This document shows positions 7,371 to 15,886 of a stretch of DNA of 35,337 nucleotides, piece after piece. How positions within the stretch are numbered: position 1 is the stretch's first letter; the number at the start of each line of letters is the position of its first letter. The stretch spans positions 1 to 35,337 of the forward strand of contig JALVXV010000194.1 in the NCBI GenBank assembly GCA_027038235.1. The letters run 5' to 3'. The DNA is from Campylobacterales bacterium (GTDB taxonomy: Bacteria; Campylobacterota; Campylobacteria; Campylobacterales; JALSKU01). The translations under genes were made by a program, and so were the position numbers. The notes beneath the pieces are model-generated. The model did not search any database. It had not been told where the DNA came from and saw nothing but the letters and a program-made list of their open reading frames with translations.

Positions 7371-8512
7371 AGATCATAAAATTGTCCAATAGAGTTGATA
7401 AAAAGAGGATCTTTAATCAAATTGGCTCTACAGATGAGGGAAATAAAATTTTAAAAGATAAGATGGAGTTAAACTTTTTTTATCTAAAAGATATAAAAAA
7501 TCCTGCCACCTTGATACTAAAGCAAGATGCTTTATCTATTGGAGCTGATTTGGTGGTACATAAAGATACAATATTGTGTAAAAATAAAACATCCAATGCA
7601 CTTTTGATAGCGACAAATGCACAGCTAAAAAAACTTTCAAAAAAGGAGTTATCTCAGCCCTTTGGTCTAAAAGAGTTTGCAAAAGAGATTTTAAAATACT
7701 CTAAAACTCCCAAAAATAAAGCTATTAAAATTATGGGTGTAGTCAATGCAAATGAGGATAGCTTTTTTGAAGGAAGTAGATTTAAAGGAAGCGAAGCTAT
7801 ACAACATATCAAAAAGATGATAAAAGATGGTGCAAATATCATAGATATAGGAGGAGTCTCTTCAAGACCGGGTAGTGAACCTGTGAGTGAGGATGAGGAG
7901 TTAAAAAGAGTTAAACCTATTATTGATGAAATATATAAAGAAAAACTGTATGAAAAAGCCCTTTTTTCCCTTGATAGTTACTCTCCAAAGTGTTTAGAGT
8001 ATGCACTAGAAAGAGGATTTAGCATAGCAAATGATATAACTGCCTTATCAAATGATAAAGTGGCTAAAATAGTTGCAAAATATGGTGCAAGGGTGGTCTT
8101 GATGCACAAAAAAGGCACCCCAAAAGATATGCAGAAAAATCCCACCTATGATGATGTGCTTTTGGAGGTTTATGAGTTTTTTCAAAAAAGGATAGAAAAA
8201 GCAAAAAGTTTTGGTATAGATGACATTGTACTTGATGTTGGTATAGGGTTTGGCAAAACTCTTAAGCACAATCTTTTACTTTTAAAGCATTTGGAGTATT
8301 TTTTATCTTTGGGATATCCTCTTTTAGTGGGAGCAAGTAGAAAGTCCATGATAGATATGATAACTCCAACTAAAATTGAAGATAGGCTACCTGGAACTTT
8401 AACTATTCATCTAAAAGCCATTCAAAATGGAGCCTCTATCATAAGGTGTCATGATGTAAAAGAGCACTATCAAGCTTTGAAAGTCGAGGAGGCTTTTGGT
8501 GATGTTATGTAG
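7367..8512 (+). CDS. folP: Dihydropteroate synthase with N-terminal extension
   Basis: FolP condenses p-aminobenzoate with hydroxymethyl-dihydropterin pyrophosphate in folate synthesis and is the sulfonamide target. The TIM-barrel part starts near residue 120 with KIMGVVNANEDSFF, a variant of the usual MGVLNVTPDSF. It continues with DIGGVSSRPGS (160-170), DSYSP, DITALS, DVGIGFGKT and GASRKS, and ends with RCHDV where most families have RVHDV. About 118 extra residues precede the barrel, a feature I know from Helicobacter and Campylobacter homologues. The start overlaps the holB stop, implying coupling. Confidence 0.94.
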   Translation: MKIIKLSNRVDKKRIFNQIGSTDEGNKILKDKMELNFFYLKDIKNPATLILKQDALSIGADLVVHKDTILCKNKTSNALLIATNAQLKKLSKKELSQPFGLKEFAKEILKYSKTPKNKAIKIMGVVNANEDSFFEGSRFKGSEAIQHIKKMIKDGANIIDIGGVSSRPGSEPVSEDEELKRVKPIIDEIYKEKLYEKALFSLDSYSPKCLEYALERGFSIANDITALSNDKVAKIVAKYGARVVLMHKKGTPKDMQKNPTYDDVLLEVYEFFQKRIEKAKSFGIDDIVLDVGIGFGKTLKHNLLLLKHLEYFLSLGYPLLVGASRKSMIDMITPTKIEDRLPGTLTIHLKAIQNGASIIRCHDVKEHYQALKVEEAFGDVM

Positions 8513-8530
8513 TAGCAAAAAAGGATTTTG

Positions 8531-9448
8531 ATGATAAAAGTTATTTTTATGGGTACACCTGATTATGCTGGTGTAATACTTGAAAAACTACTTAAAGATG
8601 ATGATATAAATCTATGTGCAGTCTTTACTCAGCCTGATAGACCTGTGGGAAGAAAGCAGGTACTTACTCCCCCTTTTGTTAAAAAAATGCTTATAGATAA
8701 AAAGAGTGATATAGAAATTTATCAGCCAGAATCTTTAAAAAATGAAGATACTATAAAGATCATAAGGGAGTTATCTGCTGATTTTATAGTAGTTGCAGCT
8801 TATGGACAGATAGTTCCAAAAGAGATACTTCAAATTGCACCATGCATAAATCTACATGCATCTTTGCTACCAAAATATAGAGGAGCAAGTCCTATACAAG
8901 CAGTTTTACTAAATGGTGAGAAGATAACAGGAGTTACAGCAATGCTAATGAATGAAGGGCTTGATACAGGAGATATATTGGCATACTCATTTGTTGAAAT
9001 AGCTCCCAAAACTTTAGTAGGTGAACTTTTTGAAAAACTCTCTATTAGTGCAGCAAACCTATGTATAACTACACTAAAATATTTTGATCATATAAAACCC
9101 ATTAAGCAATTTGGAGCATTAAAATCATACTCTAAAAAGATAAAAAGAGGTGATGGAATGATCAAATTAAAAAATGCAAAAGATATATATAAAAAATATA
9201 GAGCCTATACTCCATGGCCTGGTATCTATCTTGAAAATGGGTTAAAGATAAAAAAACTCTCATTTTTAAGTAATGAAGGCACTTTTAAAGAGGGTGAAAT
9301 TTTAGATATTATTGGTAGTGATATAGTAATTGGTTGTAATATAGGAAAGATAAAACTAAAAAGAGTTCAGCCTCCCTCAAAAAAGGAGATGAGTGCAAAG
9401 GAGTATATTTTGGGCAAGAGGCTAAAAGTTGGAGATCAATTAAGTTAA
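8531..9448 (+). CDS. fmt: Methionyl-tRNA formyltransferase
   Basis: Fmt formylates initiator Met-tRNA using 10-formyltetrahydrofolate, a cofactor made downstream of the neighbouring folP product. The formyltransferase catalytic residues are visible: N107 and H109 in INLHASLLPKYRGASPIQ, and D145 in GLDTGD. The cofactor-binding FMGTPDYA and the AAYGQIVPKEIL segment are also present. I start it at ATG 8531 rather than the overlapping TTG at 8528, because AAGGA (8521-8525) is 5 nt from the ATG and only 2 nt from the TTG. This gives 305 residues, a normal length. Confidence 0.96.
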   Translation: MIKVIFMGTPDYAGVILEKLLKDDDINLCAVFTQPDRPVGRKQVLTPPFVKKMLIDKKSDIEIYQPESLKNEDTIKIIRELSADFIVVAAYGQIVPKEILQIAPCINLHASLLPKYRGASPIQAVLLNGEKITGVTAMLMNEGLDTGDILAYSFVEIAPKTLVGELFEKLSISAANLCITTLKYFDHIKPIKQFGALKSYSKKIKRGDGMIKLKNAKDIYKKYRAYTPWPGIYLENGLKIKKLSFLSNEGTFKEGEILDIIGSDIVIGCNIGKIKLKRVQPPSKKEMSAKEYILGKRLKVGDQLS

Positions 9449-9477
9449 AAGTTAACAATGAAAAATGAAAAATTTAG
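9443..9477. repeat. Heptamer run spanning the fmt-birA junction
   Basis: The sequence divides in register into AGTTAAA, AGTTAAC, AATGAAA, AATGAAA and AATTTAG. It contains the fmt stop codon (9446-9448) and the birA start codon (9458). The period matches the heptamer arrays at 4877 and 33597, but I see no inverted arm here. Low-complexity AT-rich sequence could give such a pattern by chance, so confidence is moderate. Confidence 0.5.
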
Positions 9478-10108
9478 GATAATACACTTTAAGAGTATTG
9501 ATTCAACTCACAAATATCTTTTAAATGGTGTGAAAAATGGCAAAATTGCTACTTCGACTTTGGTTTATGCTGATGAACAGACAAATGGAGTAGGAAGTAG
9601 AGGAAACAGTTGGATAGGAGAAAAAGGCAATCTTTTTTTATCATTTTGTGTAGATTTGAAACATTTACCAAAAGATTTACCATTGCAATCAATTTCTATA
9701 TATTTTGCTTATATTTTAAAAGAGATTTTAGCCTCCAAAGGCTCTAAAATATGGCTAAAGTGGCCAAATGACTTCTATATTGAAGATAAAAAAATAGGTG
9801 GAGTTATTACACTTAAAAGTGGCGATAAAATTATCTGCTCAATTGGTCTTAATATAGCGACAGCACCGAGGAAGTATGGTAAACTTGATATATCGGTTGA
9901 AATAGATGAGCTTATAAAAGAGTTTATAAAAAAAATCAAAAAAAATTTTTCATGGAAGAAAGTTTTTAGCAAATATAAGATAGAATTTCAAAAGGCAAAA
10001 AAGTTTTATTTTCATTTTGATGGTCGTTTGCTCTCTTTAGAGCGATCAGAGCTAAATGATGATGGCTCTATTACTATAGATGGTGATAAAATTTTTAATT
10101 GTAGATAA
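9458..10108 (+). CDS. birA: Biotin--[acetyl-CoA carboxylase] ligase, monofunctional
   Basis: This ligase makes biotinyl-AMP and attaches biotin to the carboxyl carrier protein of acetyl-CoA carboxylase. Motifs are the substrate strand SIDSTHKYL (13-21), the biotin-binding loop GVGSRGNSW (44-52, usually GRGRRGRxW), KWPND (101-105) and KKIGG (111-115). The 216 residues leave no room for the N-terminal helix-turn-helix of E. coli BirA, so it should not be a repressor. The start codon lies inside a heptamer run and has no clear Shine-Dalgarno; translation probably depends on readthrough from fmt, whose stop is 9 bp upstream. Confidence 0.93.
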   Translation: MKNEKFRIIHFKSIDSTHKYLLNGVKNGKIATSTLVYADEQTNGVGSRGNSWIGEKGNLFLSFCVDLKHLPKDLPLQSISIYFAYILKEILASKGSKIWLKWPNDFYIEDKKIGGVITLKSGDKIICSIGLNIATAPRKYGKLDISVEIDELIKEFIKKIKKNFSWKKVFSKYKIEFQKAKKFYFHFDGRLLSLERSELNDDGSITIDGDKIFNCR

Positions 10109-10123
10109 AAAGTTAAGAGCTGG

Positions 10124-10168
10124 GAGATGCCCTCAAGGACATCTCTAATCTAAACCTTTTTAAAAAGG
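10124..10168. promoter_or_regulatory. Hairpin and SD-covering palindrome before parA
   Basis: Two symmetrical elements fill the 70-bp gap between birA and parA. GAGATG (10124-10129) pairs with CATCTC (10140-10145), with two further CC/GG pairs inside after one mismatch and a TCAA loop. CCTTTTTAAAAAGG (10155-10168) is a perfect 14-bp palindrome whose right half is part of the parA Shine-Dalgarno AAGGAG (10165-10170). Folding of the second element would hide the ribosome-binding site. No T-run follows the first, so termination is unlikely. Confidence 0.45.
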
Positions 10169-10178
10169 AGATGAACAA

Positions 10179-10964
10179 GTGAAAGAGATAATTGCTATTG
10201 CCAATCAAAAAGGTGGTGTAGGTAAAACCACGACAGCTATCAACTTGGCAGCTTCTTTGGCAGTTGCTGAAAAGAGAGTTTTGCTTATTGATGCAGACCC
10301 TCAGTCAAATGCCACAACTGGACTAGGATTTCACAGAAATGACTATGAATACAATATATACCATGTTCTTATTGGAAGCAAAAAACTTTCTCAAATAATT
10401 TTAAAAACATCTATACCCACATTACATCTTGCTCCATCAAATATAGGCTTGGTTGGAATTGAAAAAGAGTTTTATGACCAAGAGAGTGATGGAAGAGAGT
10501 TGGTTTTAAAAGAGAAGATCAAAGAGGTAAAAGATCAGTATGACTATATCATTATAGATTCACCTCCAGCTCTAGGAAGTATTACAATAAATGCTCTAAG
10601 TGCAGCAAATTCTGTCATTATCCCTATACAGTGTGAATTTTTTGCACTTGAGGGATTAGCCCAACTTTTAAATACTATTAAACTTATCAAAAAAACAATC
10701 AATCCCAAATTGAAAATAAAGGGCTTTTTACCAACAATGTATAGCACTCAAAACAATCTCTCAAAACAGGTTTTTGCTGATCTAAAACAGCATTTTAAAA
10801 ATAAACTTTTTAAAGATAAAGATAACTCCTCTTATGTAGTAGTACCTAGAAATATAAAATTGGCTGAAAGCCCAAGCTTTGGAAAGCCTATTATTCTTTA
10901 TGATATAAAATCTGTCGGCTCTCAAGCATATCAAAATTTAGCAACATCTATAATGGCTGGGTAA
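10179..10964 (+). CDS. parA: Chromosome-partitioning ATPase ParA (Soj)
   Basis: ParA binds DNA as an ATP dimer and moves ParB-parS complexes during chromosome segregation. The deviant Walker A motif KGGVGKTT is at residues 11-18, with the signature lysine K11. DADPQSNATTGLG and IIIDSPPALG supply the A' and Walker B motifs. The 261-residue size without a DNA-binding N-terminal domain is the small chromosomal type. The start is GTG at 10179, with AAGGAG 8 nt upstream. It is followed one base later by parB. Confidence 0.96.
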   Translation: MKEIIAIANQKGGVGKTTTAINLAASLAVAEKRVLLIDADPQSNATTGLGFHRNDYEYNIYHVLIGSKKLSQIILKTSIPTLHLAPSNIGLVGIEKEFYDQESDGRELVLKEKIKEVKDQYDYIIIDSPPALGSITINALSAANSVIIPIQCEFFALEGLAQLLNTIKLIKKTINPKLKIKGFLPTMYSTQNNLSKQVFADLKQHFKNKLFKDKDNSSYVVVPRNIKLAESPSFGKPIILYDIKSVGSQAYQNLATSIMAG

Positions 10965-10965
10965 G

Positions 10966-11820
10966 ATGGCAAAAACTAAGAAAGCTTTAGGAAGAGGAAT
11001 TGGTGCTATCTTAGAAGATGTTGAAGAGGCATATAGACAAGATATTGAGGATAAAACCAACCTCATTCAAGAGATAGATGTAGATAAGATCATACCAAAT
11101 ATCTATCAGCCTAGAACCTATTTTAATGAAAATGCTCTAAAAGAGCTCTCTGAGTCTATAAAAAAACATGGTCTTTTGCAACCTATCATAGTAGTAAAAA
11201 AAGATGATGGATATATGCTCATAGCTGGTGAGAGAAGACTTAGAGCAACTAAACTTGCAAAACTTCCAACGATAAAAGCTATAGTAGCTGATATAGAGTC
11301 TGAAAATTTAAGAGAATTGGCTCTTATAGAAAATATCCAAAGAGAAAATTTAAATCCTATCGAACTTGCAACTGCCTATTATGAGTTAATAGAGCAGTAC
11401 AAAATAACCCATGATGAACTCTCTCATATCATACATAAAAGTAGAGCACAAATAACAAATACATTAAGATTGTTAAACCTAAGCGATAAAACAAAAGAGC
11501 TAATATCACAAGGTAAAATATCACAAGGACATGCAAAGGTTTTAGTAGGTCTTGACCCAAAAGAGGAAGAGAGTATAATCAATAGCATAATTGGACAAAA
11601 ATTAAGTGTAAGAGAGACTGAAAATTTAGTTAAGAATATAAAAGCAGGGGCAAAATCATCCAAAGATACCCCAACAACAAAAGATGAGATAGAGGATATT
11701 CAAAAAGTTCTTGAAAAAGTTAAACAAATAGGTATCAAATGTCGTAAAAAGAGAAATAGTATTATTATGGAGTTTAAAGATAGCAGTGAAGTAAAAAAAC
11801 TTTTAGACAATTTAAAATAA
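10966..11820 (+). CDS. parB: Chromosome-partitioning protein ParB (Spo0J)
   Basis: ParB is a CTP-dependent DNA clamp that loads at parS sites and activates ParA. LGRGIGAIL (8-16) is the ParA-activating N-terminal motif. The CTPase region shows IAGERRLRA (86-94) and ENIQRENLNPIE (122-133). A helix-turn-helix covers about 147-170 (THDELSHII ... SRAQITNTLRLL), and a C-terminal dimerisation region with basic residues ends the protein. The length, 284 residues, is typical. I found no full parS palindrome in this window. Confidence 0.96.
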   Translation: MAKTKKALGRGIGAILEDVEEAYRQDIEDKTNLIQEIDVDKIIPNIYQPRTYFNENALKELSESIKKHGLLQPIIVVKKDDGYMLIAGERRLRATKLAKLPTIKAIVADIESENLRELALIENIQRENLNPIELATAYYELIEQYKITHDELSHIIHKSRAQITNTLRLLNLSDKTKELISQGKISQGHAKVLVGLDPKEEESIINSIIGQKLSVRETENLVKNIKAGAKSSKDTPTTKDEIEDIQKVLEKVKQIGIKCRKKRNSIIMEFKDSSEVKKLLDNLK

Positions 11821-11856
11821 ATCACAATATTAATAATAAAATTTAGTTTATTTAAT

Positions 11857-11934
11857 AAAAGTTTACAGAAACTTTTGATAAAATACAAGAATTTTTAACT
11901 CAAGGGTACCTCCAATAATAGCTACCCTCAAGTT
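11857..11934 (+). promoter_or_regulatory. Promoter-like box and leader hairpin upstream of the ATP synthase genes
   Basis: AAAAGTTT (11857-11864) and AAACTTTT (11869-11876) form an 8-bp stem ending parB transcription space. The right arm runs into TTTTGATAAAAT (11873-11884), the same -10-like string seen before hemW and rppH. AACTCAAGGGTA (11897-11908) and TACCCTCAAGTT (11923-11934) pair at 10 of 12 positions to form a leader hairpin. The atpF' Shine-Dalgarno AAGGAG follows at 11940-11945. Promoter use is inferred from position and AT pattern; no good -35 box is visible. Confidence 0.4.
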
Positions 11935-11950
11935 AAACCAAGGAGCACCT

Positions 11951-12373
11951 ATGTTGGATATAAGTCCATGGTTATTGCTGTTAGTTGCGGTTATTTTTAT
12001 CTTTTTAATAGTTGCATTAAACAAGATATTATATAAGCCGTTGCTTACTTTTATGCATGACAGAGACGAATCGATCAAAAATGATTTGGAAGAGGCCAAA
12101 AAAAATAGTGGCAATGTTTCACATCTTGAAGCTGAAGCTGAGACTATTTTGCAAAATGCAAAGAGTGAGGCTCACAAAATAAGAGAAGAGGCTATAAATG
12201 AGGCAAAAAGCAAAGCTCAAGAGGAGATTGAAGCTAAAAAAGCTGTTTTAGAGAGCAATTATGTAGCCTTTTTAAATGAACTAAACAAAGAGAAAGAACA
12301 ACTTAGTTCAAAGCTAAAAGATGAGTTATCACTCTATAAAGATAGTTTAAAAACTAAACTTAGTCAAATATAA
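11951..12373 (+). CDS. atpF': ATP synthase F0 subunit b' (AtpF')
   Basis: This is one of two b-type peripheral-stalk subunits. Residues 8-27 form one transmembrane helix (LLLLVAVIFIFLIVALNKIL). They are followed by the conserved YKPLLTFMHDRDESI and a long alanine/glutamate-rich coiled coil to residue 140. Heterodimeric b/b' stalks are known in cyanobacteria, purple bacteria and Campylobacterota. AAGGAG lies 5 nt before the ATG. It is first in the run atpF'-F-H-A-G-D-C; subunits a and c (atpB, atpE) are elsewhere, as usual in this phylum. Confidence 0.93.
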   Translation: MLDISPWLLLLVAVIFIFLIVALNKILYKPLLTFMHDRDESIKNDLEEAKKNSGNVSHLEAEAETILQNAKSEAHKIREEAINEAKSKAQEEIEAKKAVLESNYVAFLNELNKEKEQLSSKLKDELSLYKDSLKTKLSQI

Positions 12374-12378
12374 AGGAG

Positions 12379-12885
12379 ATGAAATTGTTACTTAAAATAC
12401 TTTTACTACTCTCCCCCCTAGCACTTTTTGCTAATGAAGGTGGTCCAGACATTGTGCCTAGGACTATAAACTTTTTAATCTTCGCTGCAATTCTTTTAAG
12501 ATATGTCGCAACACCTATAAAAAACTTTTTTAAAGGCAGAACAGAAGAGATAGTATCTACCCTAAAGTCTATACAGGATAAAGTAGAGGAGTCTAAAAAG
12601 GCAAAAGAGGAGGCTCTTAAGAAGCTTGAAGAGTCTAAAATATTGGCAAAAACGATTGTAGAGGATGCAAAAAAAGAGGCAAATCTTATAGTAAATAAGA
12701 TTGAAAATGATACTAAAAATGAACTTGAACTTTTAGAAAAATACAATCATGAAAGAGAAGAGATAGAGAGAAGAAAAATGGTAAAGAGTGTTGTCTCAGA
12801 GATTATTGGTTCACTCTTTGCTAAAGATATTCAAACTTTCGACAACAAAGAGCTTGTCAATATCATTATGAAAAAGGTTGCATAA
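12379..12885 (+). CDS. atpF: ATP synthase F0 subunit b (AtpF)
   Basis: The second peripheral-stalk b subunit, 168 residues. It has an N-terminal hydrophobic stretch with the look of a signal peptide ending LALFANEGG, then the membrane segment TINFLIFAAILLRYV and PIKNFFKGR, then a coiled-coil stalk. A leading signal-like segment is typical of AtpF in this lineage. The start is uncertain: AAGGAG (12373-12378) touches the ATG at 12379 with no spacing, while the in-frame TTG at 12385 has a 6-nt spacing and may be the real start. It joins atpH with no gap. Confidence 0.93.
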   Translation: MKLLLKILLLLSPLALFANEGGPDIVPRTINFLIFAAILLRYVATPIKNFFKGRTEEIVSTLKSIQDKVEESKKAKEEALKKLEESKILAKTIVEDAKKEANLIVNKIENDTKNELELLEKYNHEREEIERRKMVKSVVSEIIGSLFAKDIQTFDNKELVNIIMKKVA

Positions 12886-13416
12886 ATGGTACCTGTAGTA
12901 GCTAAAAAATATGTAAAAGCACTATTTGAGACTTCAAATGAGAAAACTATTAAAAAGTATTATGAAAATCTACAACTTTTAAGTAGTACATATACATTAG
13001 ATAAGATGAAGAACATTTTACTCTCCCCTACTATATCAAAGAGTAAAAAGTATGATTTTATCATCTCCTTGATAGATAGTAGCGATAAGAAGTTTAACAA
13101 TTTCATAAAAGTATTGGTTGAAAATGATAGGATGGATCTTGTTCCTGCAATTTGTGATGAACTTAGATATCAATTATCTATTAAAGAAAATAGATTTGTA
13201 GGACATATTATAAGTAGTTCAACAATTGATAAAAAAAGTATAAATAGTATAGAAAAGAAACTTAACTCTAAATTTAATGCAACAATACTTCTTGAAAATA
13301 TCAAAAGTGATTACCCTGGAATAAAGATTGAAATAGAAGATTTAGGTGTCGAAATTAGTTTTTCGATTGACAGATTGAAAGCTCAAATAACTGAGCATAT
13401 ACTAAAAGCAATATAA
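12886..13416 (+). CDS. atpH: ATP synthase F1 subunit delta
   Basis: The delta subunit connects the b/b' stalk to the top of the alpha3-beta3 head. The N-terminal VAKKYVKALFE matches the conserved (I/V)A-x-RYA-x-ALFE start. The C-terminal part contains DYPGIKIEIEDLGVEISFSID, equivalent to the family's GG-x3-xxGD--D(G)S segment but without the usual GG pair. At 176 residues it is a normal size. The ATG follows the atpF stop directly. Sequence conservation in this family is low; operon position makes the call firm. Confidence 0.94.
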   Translation: MVPVVAKKYVKALFETSNEKTIKKYYENLQLLSSTYTLDKMKNILLSPTISKSKKYDFIISLIDSSDKKFNNFIKVLVENDRMDLVPAICDELRYQLSIKENRFVGHIISSSTIDKKSINSIEKKLNSKFNATILLENIKSDYPGIKIEIEDLGVEISFSIDRLKAQITEHILKAI

Positions 13417-13436
13417 AAAACTAAAGGAGTGCTCAA

Positions 13437-14954
13437 GTGAGTTCAAAGATTAAAGCGGACGAAATTAGTTCAATCATAAAGGAGAGAATTGATAATTTCG
13501 AATTAAGTGTAGATATCGAAGAGACCGGAAAAGTCATCTCTGTTGCTGATGGAATTGCCCAAGTTTATGGACTGAAAAATGTCATGGCTGGAGAGATGGT
13601 ACAATTTGAAAATGGTGAAAAAGGTATCGCTCTAAACTTGGAAGAATCAAGTGTAGGTATAGTTATCTTAGGAACTGGAAAGGGTATAACTGAGGGTGTA
13701 TCAGTTAAGAGAGAGGGTAAACTTCTAAAGGTTCCTGTAGGTGATGCTGTCGTAGGTAGAGTTGTCAATCCTCTAGGAGAACCTATAGACTCAAAAGGTC
13801 CTATAGAGAGTGAAGAGTATAGATTTGTTGAGGAGAAGGCTCCTGGAATTATGGCTAGAAAGTCAGTTCATGAGCCACTTCAAACAGGTATCAAAGCTAT
13901 AGATGCTCTTGTACCTATAGGAAGAGGTCAAAGGGAGCTTATTATCGGAGATAGACAAACAGGTAAGACCACAGTTGCAGTAGATACTATTATAAATCAA
14001 AGAGGACAAGATGTTGTATGTATCTATGTAGCTATCGGTCAAAAGCAATCAACTGTTGCACAAGTTGTGAAAAAACTTGAAGAGTATGGTGCTATGGATT
14101 ATACTATTGTTGTAAATGCAGGAGCAAGTGATTCTGCTGCACTACAATACCTTGCACCTTATGCTGGTGTTACAATGGGAGAGTATTTTAGAGACAATTC
14201 AAGACATGCACTTATCATCTATGATGATTTAAGCAAACATGCGGTTGCTTATAGAGAGATGTCACTAATTCTTAGAAGACCTCCAGGTAGAGAGGCATAT
14301 CCTGGAGATGTATTTTATCTACACTCAAGACTTCTTGAAAGAGCAGCAAAGTTGAGTGATGATTTGGGTGCAGGAAGTTTGACAGCTCTTCCTATTATAG
14401 AGACTCAAGCAGGTGATGTTTCAGCCTATATTCCTACAAATGTTATATCTATTACTGATGGTCAAATCTTTTTGGAGACTGATCTTTTTAACTCAGGTAT
14501 AAGACCTGCTATAAATGTGGGACTTTCAGTATCAAGAGTTGGTGGTGCTGCACAGATAAAAGCTATAAAGCAGGTTGCAGGTACATTAAGACTAGATCTT
14601 GCCCAATATAGAGAGCTTCAAGCATTTGCCCAATTTGCTAGTGATTTGGATGAGACAAGTAGAAAGCAACTTGAAAGAGGTCAAAGAATGGTTGAGGTGC
14701 TTAAACAACCTCCATACTCTCCACTTCCTGTCGAGAAACAGATCATTATCATCTATGCAGGTGCTAATGGCTACCTTGATGATATAGATGCTGGAAGTGT
14801 TACAAAATTTGAAGCTGAGTTGTATCCTTTTATAGAAGCAAAATATCCTTCTATTTTTGAAGATATTAGAACAAAACAAAAAATTGATGATGAGATAAAA
14901 ACACAATTAAATAAAATCTTGGATGAGTTTAAAGCAACTTTTGAAGCAAAGTAG
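13437..14954 (+). CDS. atpA: ATP synthase F1 subunit alpha
   Basis: The non-catalytic nucleotide-binding subunit of the F1 head. The P-loop GDRQTGKT is at residues 171-178, and the family signature near PAINVGLSVSRVGGAAQ supplies the alpha-subunit arginine-bearing loop. The length, 505 residues, is standard. The start is GTG at 13437, with AAGGAG about 9 nt upstream, giving MSSKIKADEISSIIKERI, the expected N-terminus for binding delta. Confidence 0.98.
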   Translation: MSSKIKADEISSIIKERIDNFELSVDIEETGKVISVADGIAQVYGLKNVMAGEMVQFENGEKGIALNLEESSVGIVILGTGKGITEGVSVKREGKLLKVPVGDAVVGRVVNPLGEPIDSKGPIESEEYRFVEEKAPGIMARKSVHEPLQTGIKAIDALVPIGRGQRELIIGDRQTGKTTVAVDTIINQRGQDVVCIYVAIGQKQSTVAQVVKKLEEYGAMDYTIVVNAGASDSAALQYLAPYAGVTMGEYFRDNSRHALIIYDDLSKHAVAYREMSLILRRPPGREAYPGDVFYLHSRLLERAAKLSDDLGAGSLTALPIIETQAGDVSAYIPTNVISITDGQIFLETDLFNSGIRPAINVGLSVSRVGGAAQIKAIKQVAGTLRLDLAQYRELQAFAQFASDLDETSRKQLERGQRMVEVLKQPPYSPLPVEKQIIIIYAGANGYLDDIDAGSVTKFEAELYPFIEAKYPSIFEDIRTKQKIDDEIKTQLNKILDEFKATFEAK

Positions 14955-14963
14955 GGTAAAAAA

Positions 14964-15848
14964 ATGGCAAATCTAAAAGATATAAAAAGAAAAATTAGCA
15001 GTGTAAAAAATACCCAAAAAACAACTAGAGCCATGAAGCTAGTATCGACTGCAAAGCTTATGAAAGCAAAACTTGCAGCTGAGCAGTCTCAAGCTTATGC
15101 CATCAAGATAAATGATGTCTTATCTGAGATATCTCATAAGATAAATAAATATCGAGTAGGTGGTATAAAGAGTAAATTTTTTGACATTAATGACAACCCT
15201 AAAGTTGTTGATATTATCTTTGTAACTGCCGATAAAGGTTTGTGTGGAGGTTTTAACATACAGACTATAAAAGCTGTTACAAATCTACTAGAGGAGTATA
15301 AGTCCAAAAAGGCAAAAGTGAGACTAAAAGCTATTGGCAAAAAAGGTATTGGATATTTTAACTTTAAGGGAGTTGAGCTATTTGACCAAAGAGTAGGTGT
15401 TAGTTCATCCCCTACTCCAGAAGTAGCAGCTGAGATTATCAATGAGTCAATAAATGACTTTTTAGAGGATAAGACAGATAGAGTTATAGTTGTTCATAAT
15501 GGCTACAAAAATATGATTTCTCAACAACTAAAGGTCAATACAGTTGTTCCTGTTAAGAGCTTTGATCCTCCAGAGGATCTTTCAACCTCCATGATAGAGG
15601 TTGAACCTGAGGACAATACTGAACTTTTGGAAAACTTGCTTAAGATGTATTTTGAATACAGTATGTATTATGCTCTCATTGATTCACTTGCAGCAGAGCA
15701 TAGTGCTAGAATGCAAGCAATGGATAATGCAACAAATAATGCAAATGAGAGGGTTCAAGAGTTGACTTTGGAGTATAACAAAGCAAGACAGGGTGCAATT
15801 ACTACAGAATTGATTGAGATCATAAGTGGTGTTGAAGCACAAAAGTAA
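14964..15848 (+). CDS. atpG: ATP synthase F1 subunit gamma
   Basis: Gamma is the rotating central shaft. The N-terminal MANLKDIKRKISSVKNTQK and ITRAMKLVSTAK-like region (here TTRAMKLVSTAKL) are highly conserved. TADKGLCGGFN and the C-terminal ARMQAMDNATNNA ... YNKARQGAITTELIEI helix also match. The length, 294 residues, is normal. It follows atpA by 9 bp. Confidence 0.97.
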   Translation: MANLKDIKRKISSVKNTQKTTRAMKLVSTAKLMKAKLAAEQSQAYAIKINDVLSEISHKINKYRVGGIKSKFFDINDNPKVVDIIFVTADKGLCGGFNIQTIKAVTNLLEEYKSKKAKVRLKAIGKKGIGYFNFKGVELFDQRVGVSSSPTPEVAAEIINESINDFLEDKTDRVIVVHNGYKNMISQQLKVNTVVPVKSFDPPEDLSTSMIEVEPEDNTELLENLLKMYFEYSMYYALIDSLAAEHSARMQAMDNATNNANERVQELTLEYNKARQGAITTELIEIISGVEAQK

Positions 15849-15886
15849 TAGGTAATTTAATAAGTAGTTAAAAAGGAGATAAATTA

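Noticed and set aside
12114..12130. TGTTTCAC in atpF', the left half of a parS site, close to parA-parB
   Set aside because: The consensus is TGTTTCACGTGAAACA; the right half here (ATCTTGAA) does not match, and the octamer fits the coding frame.
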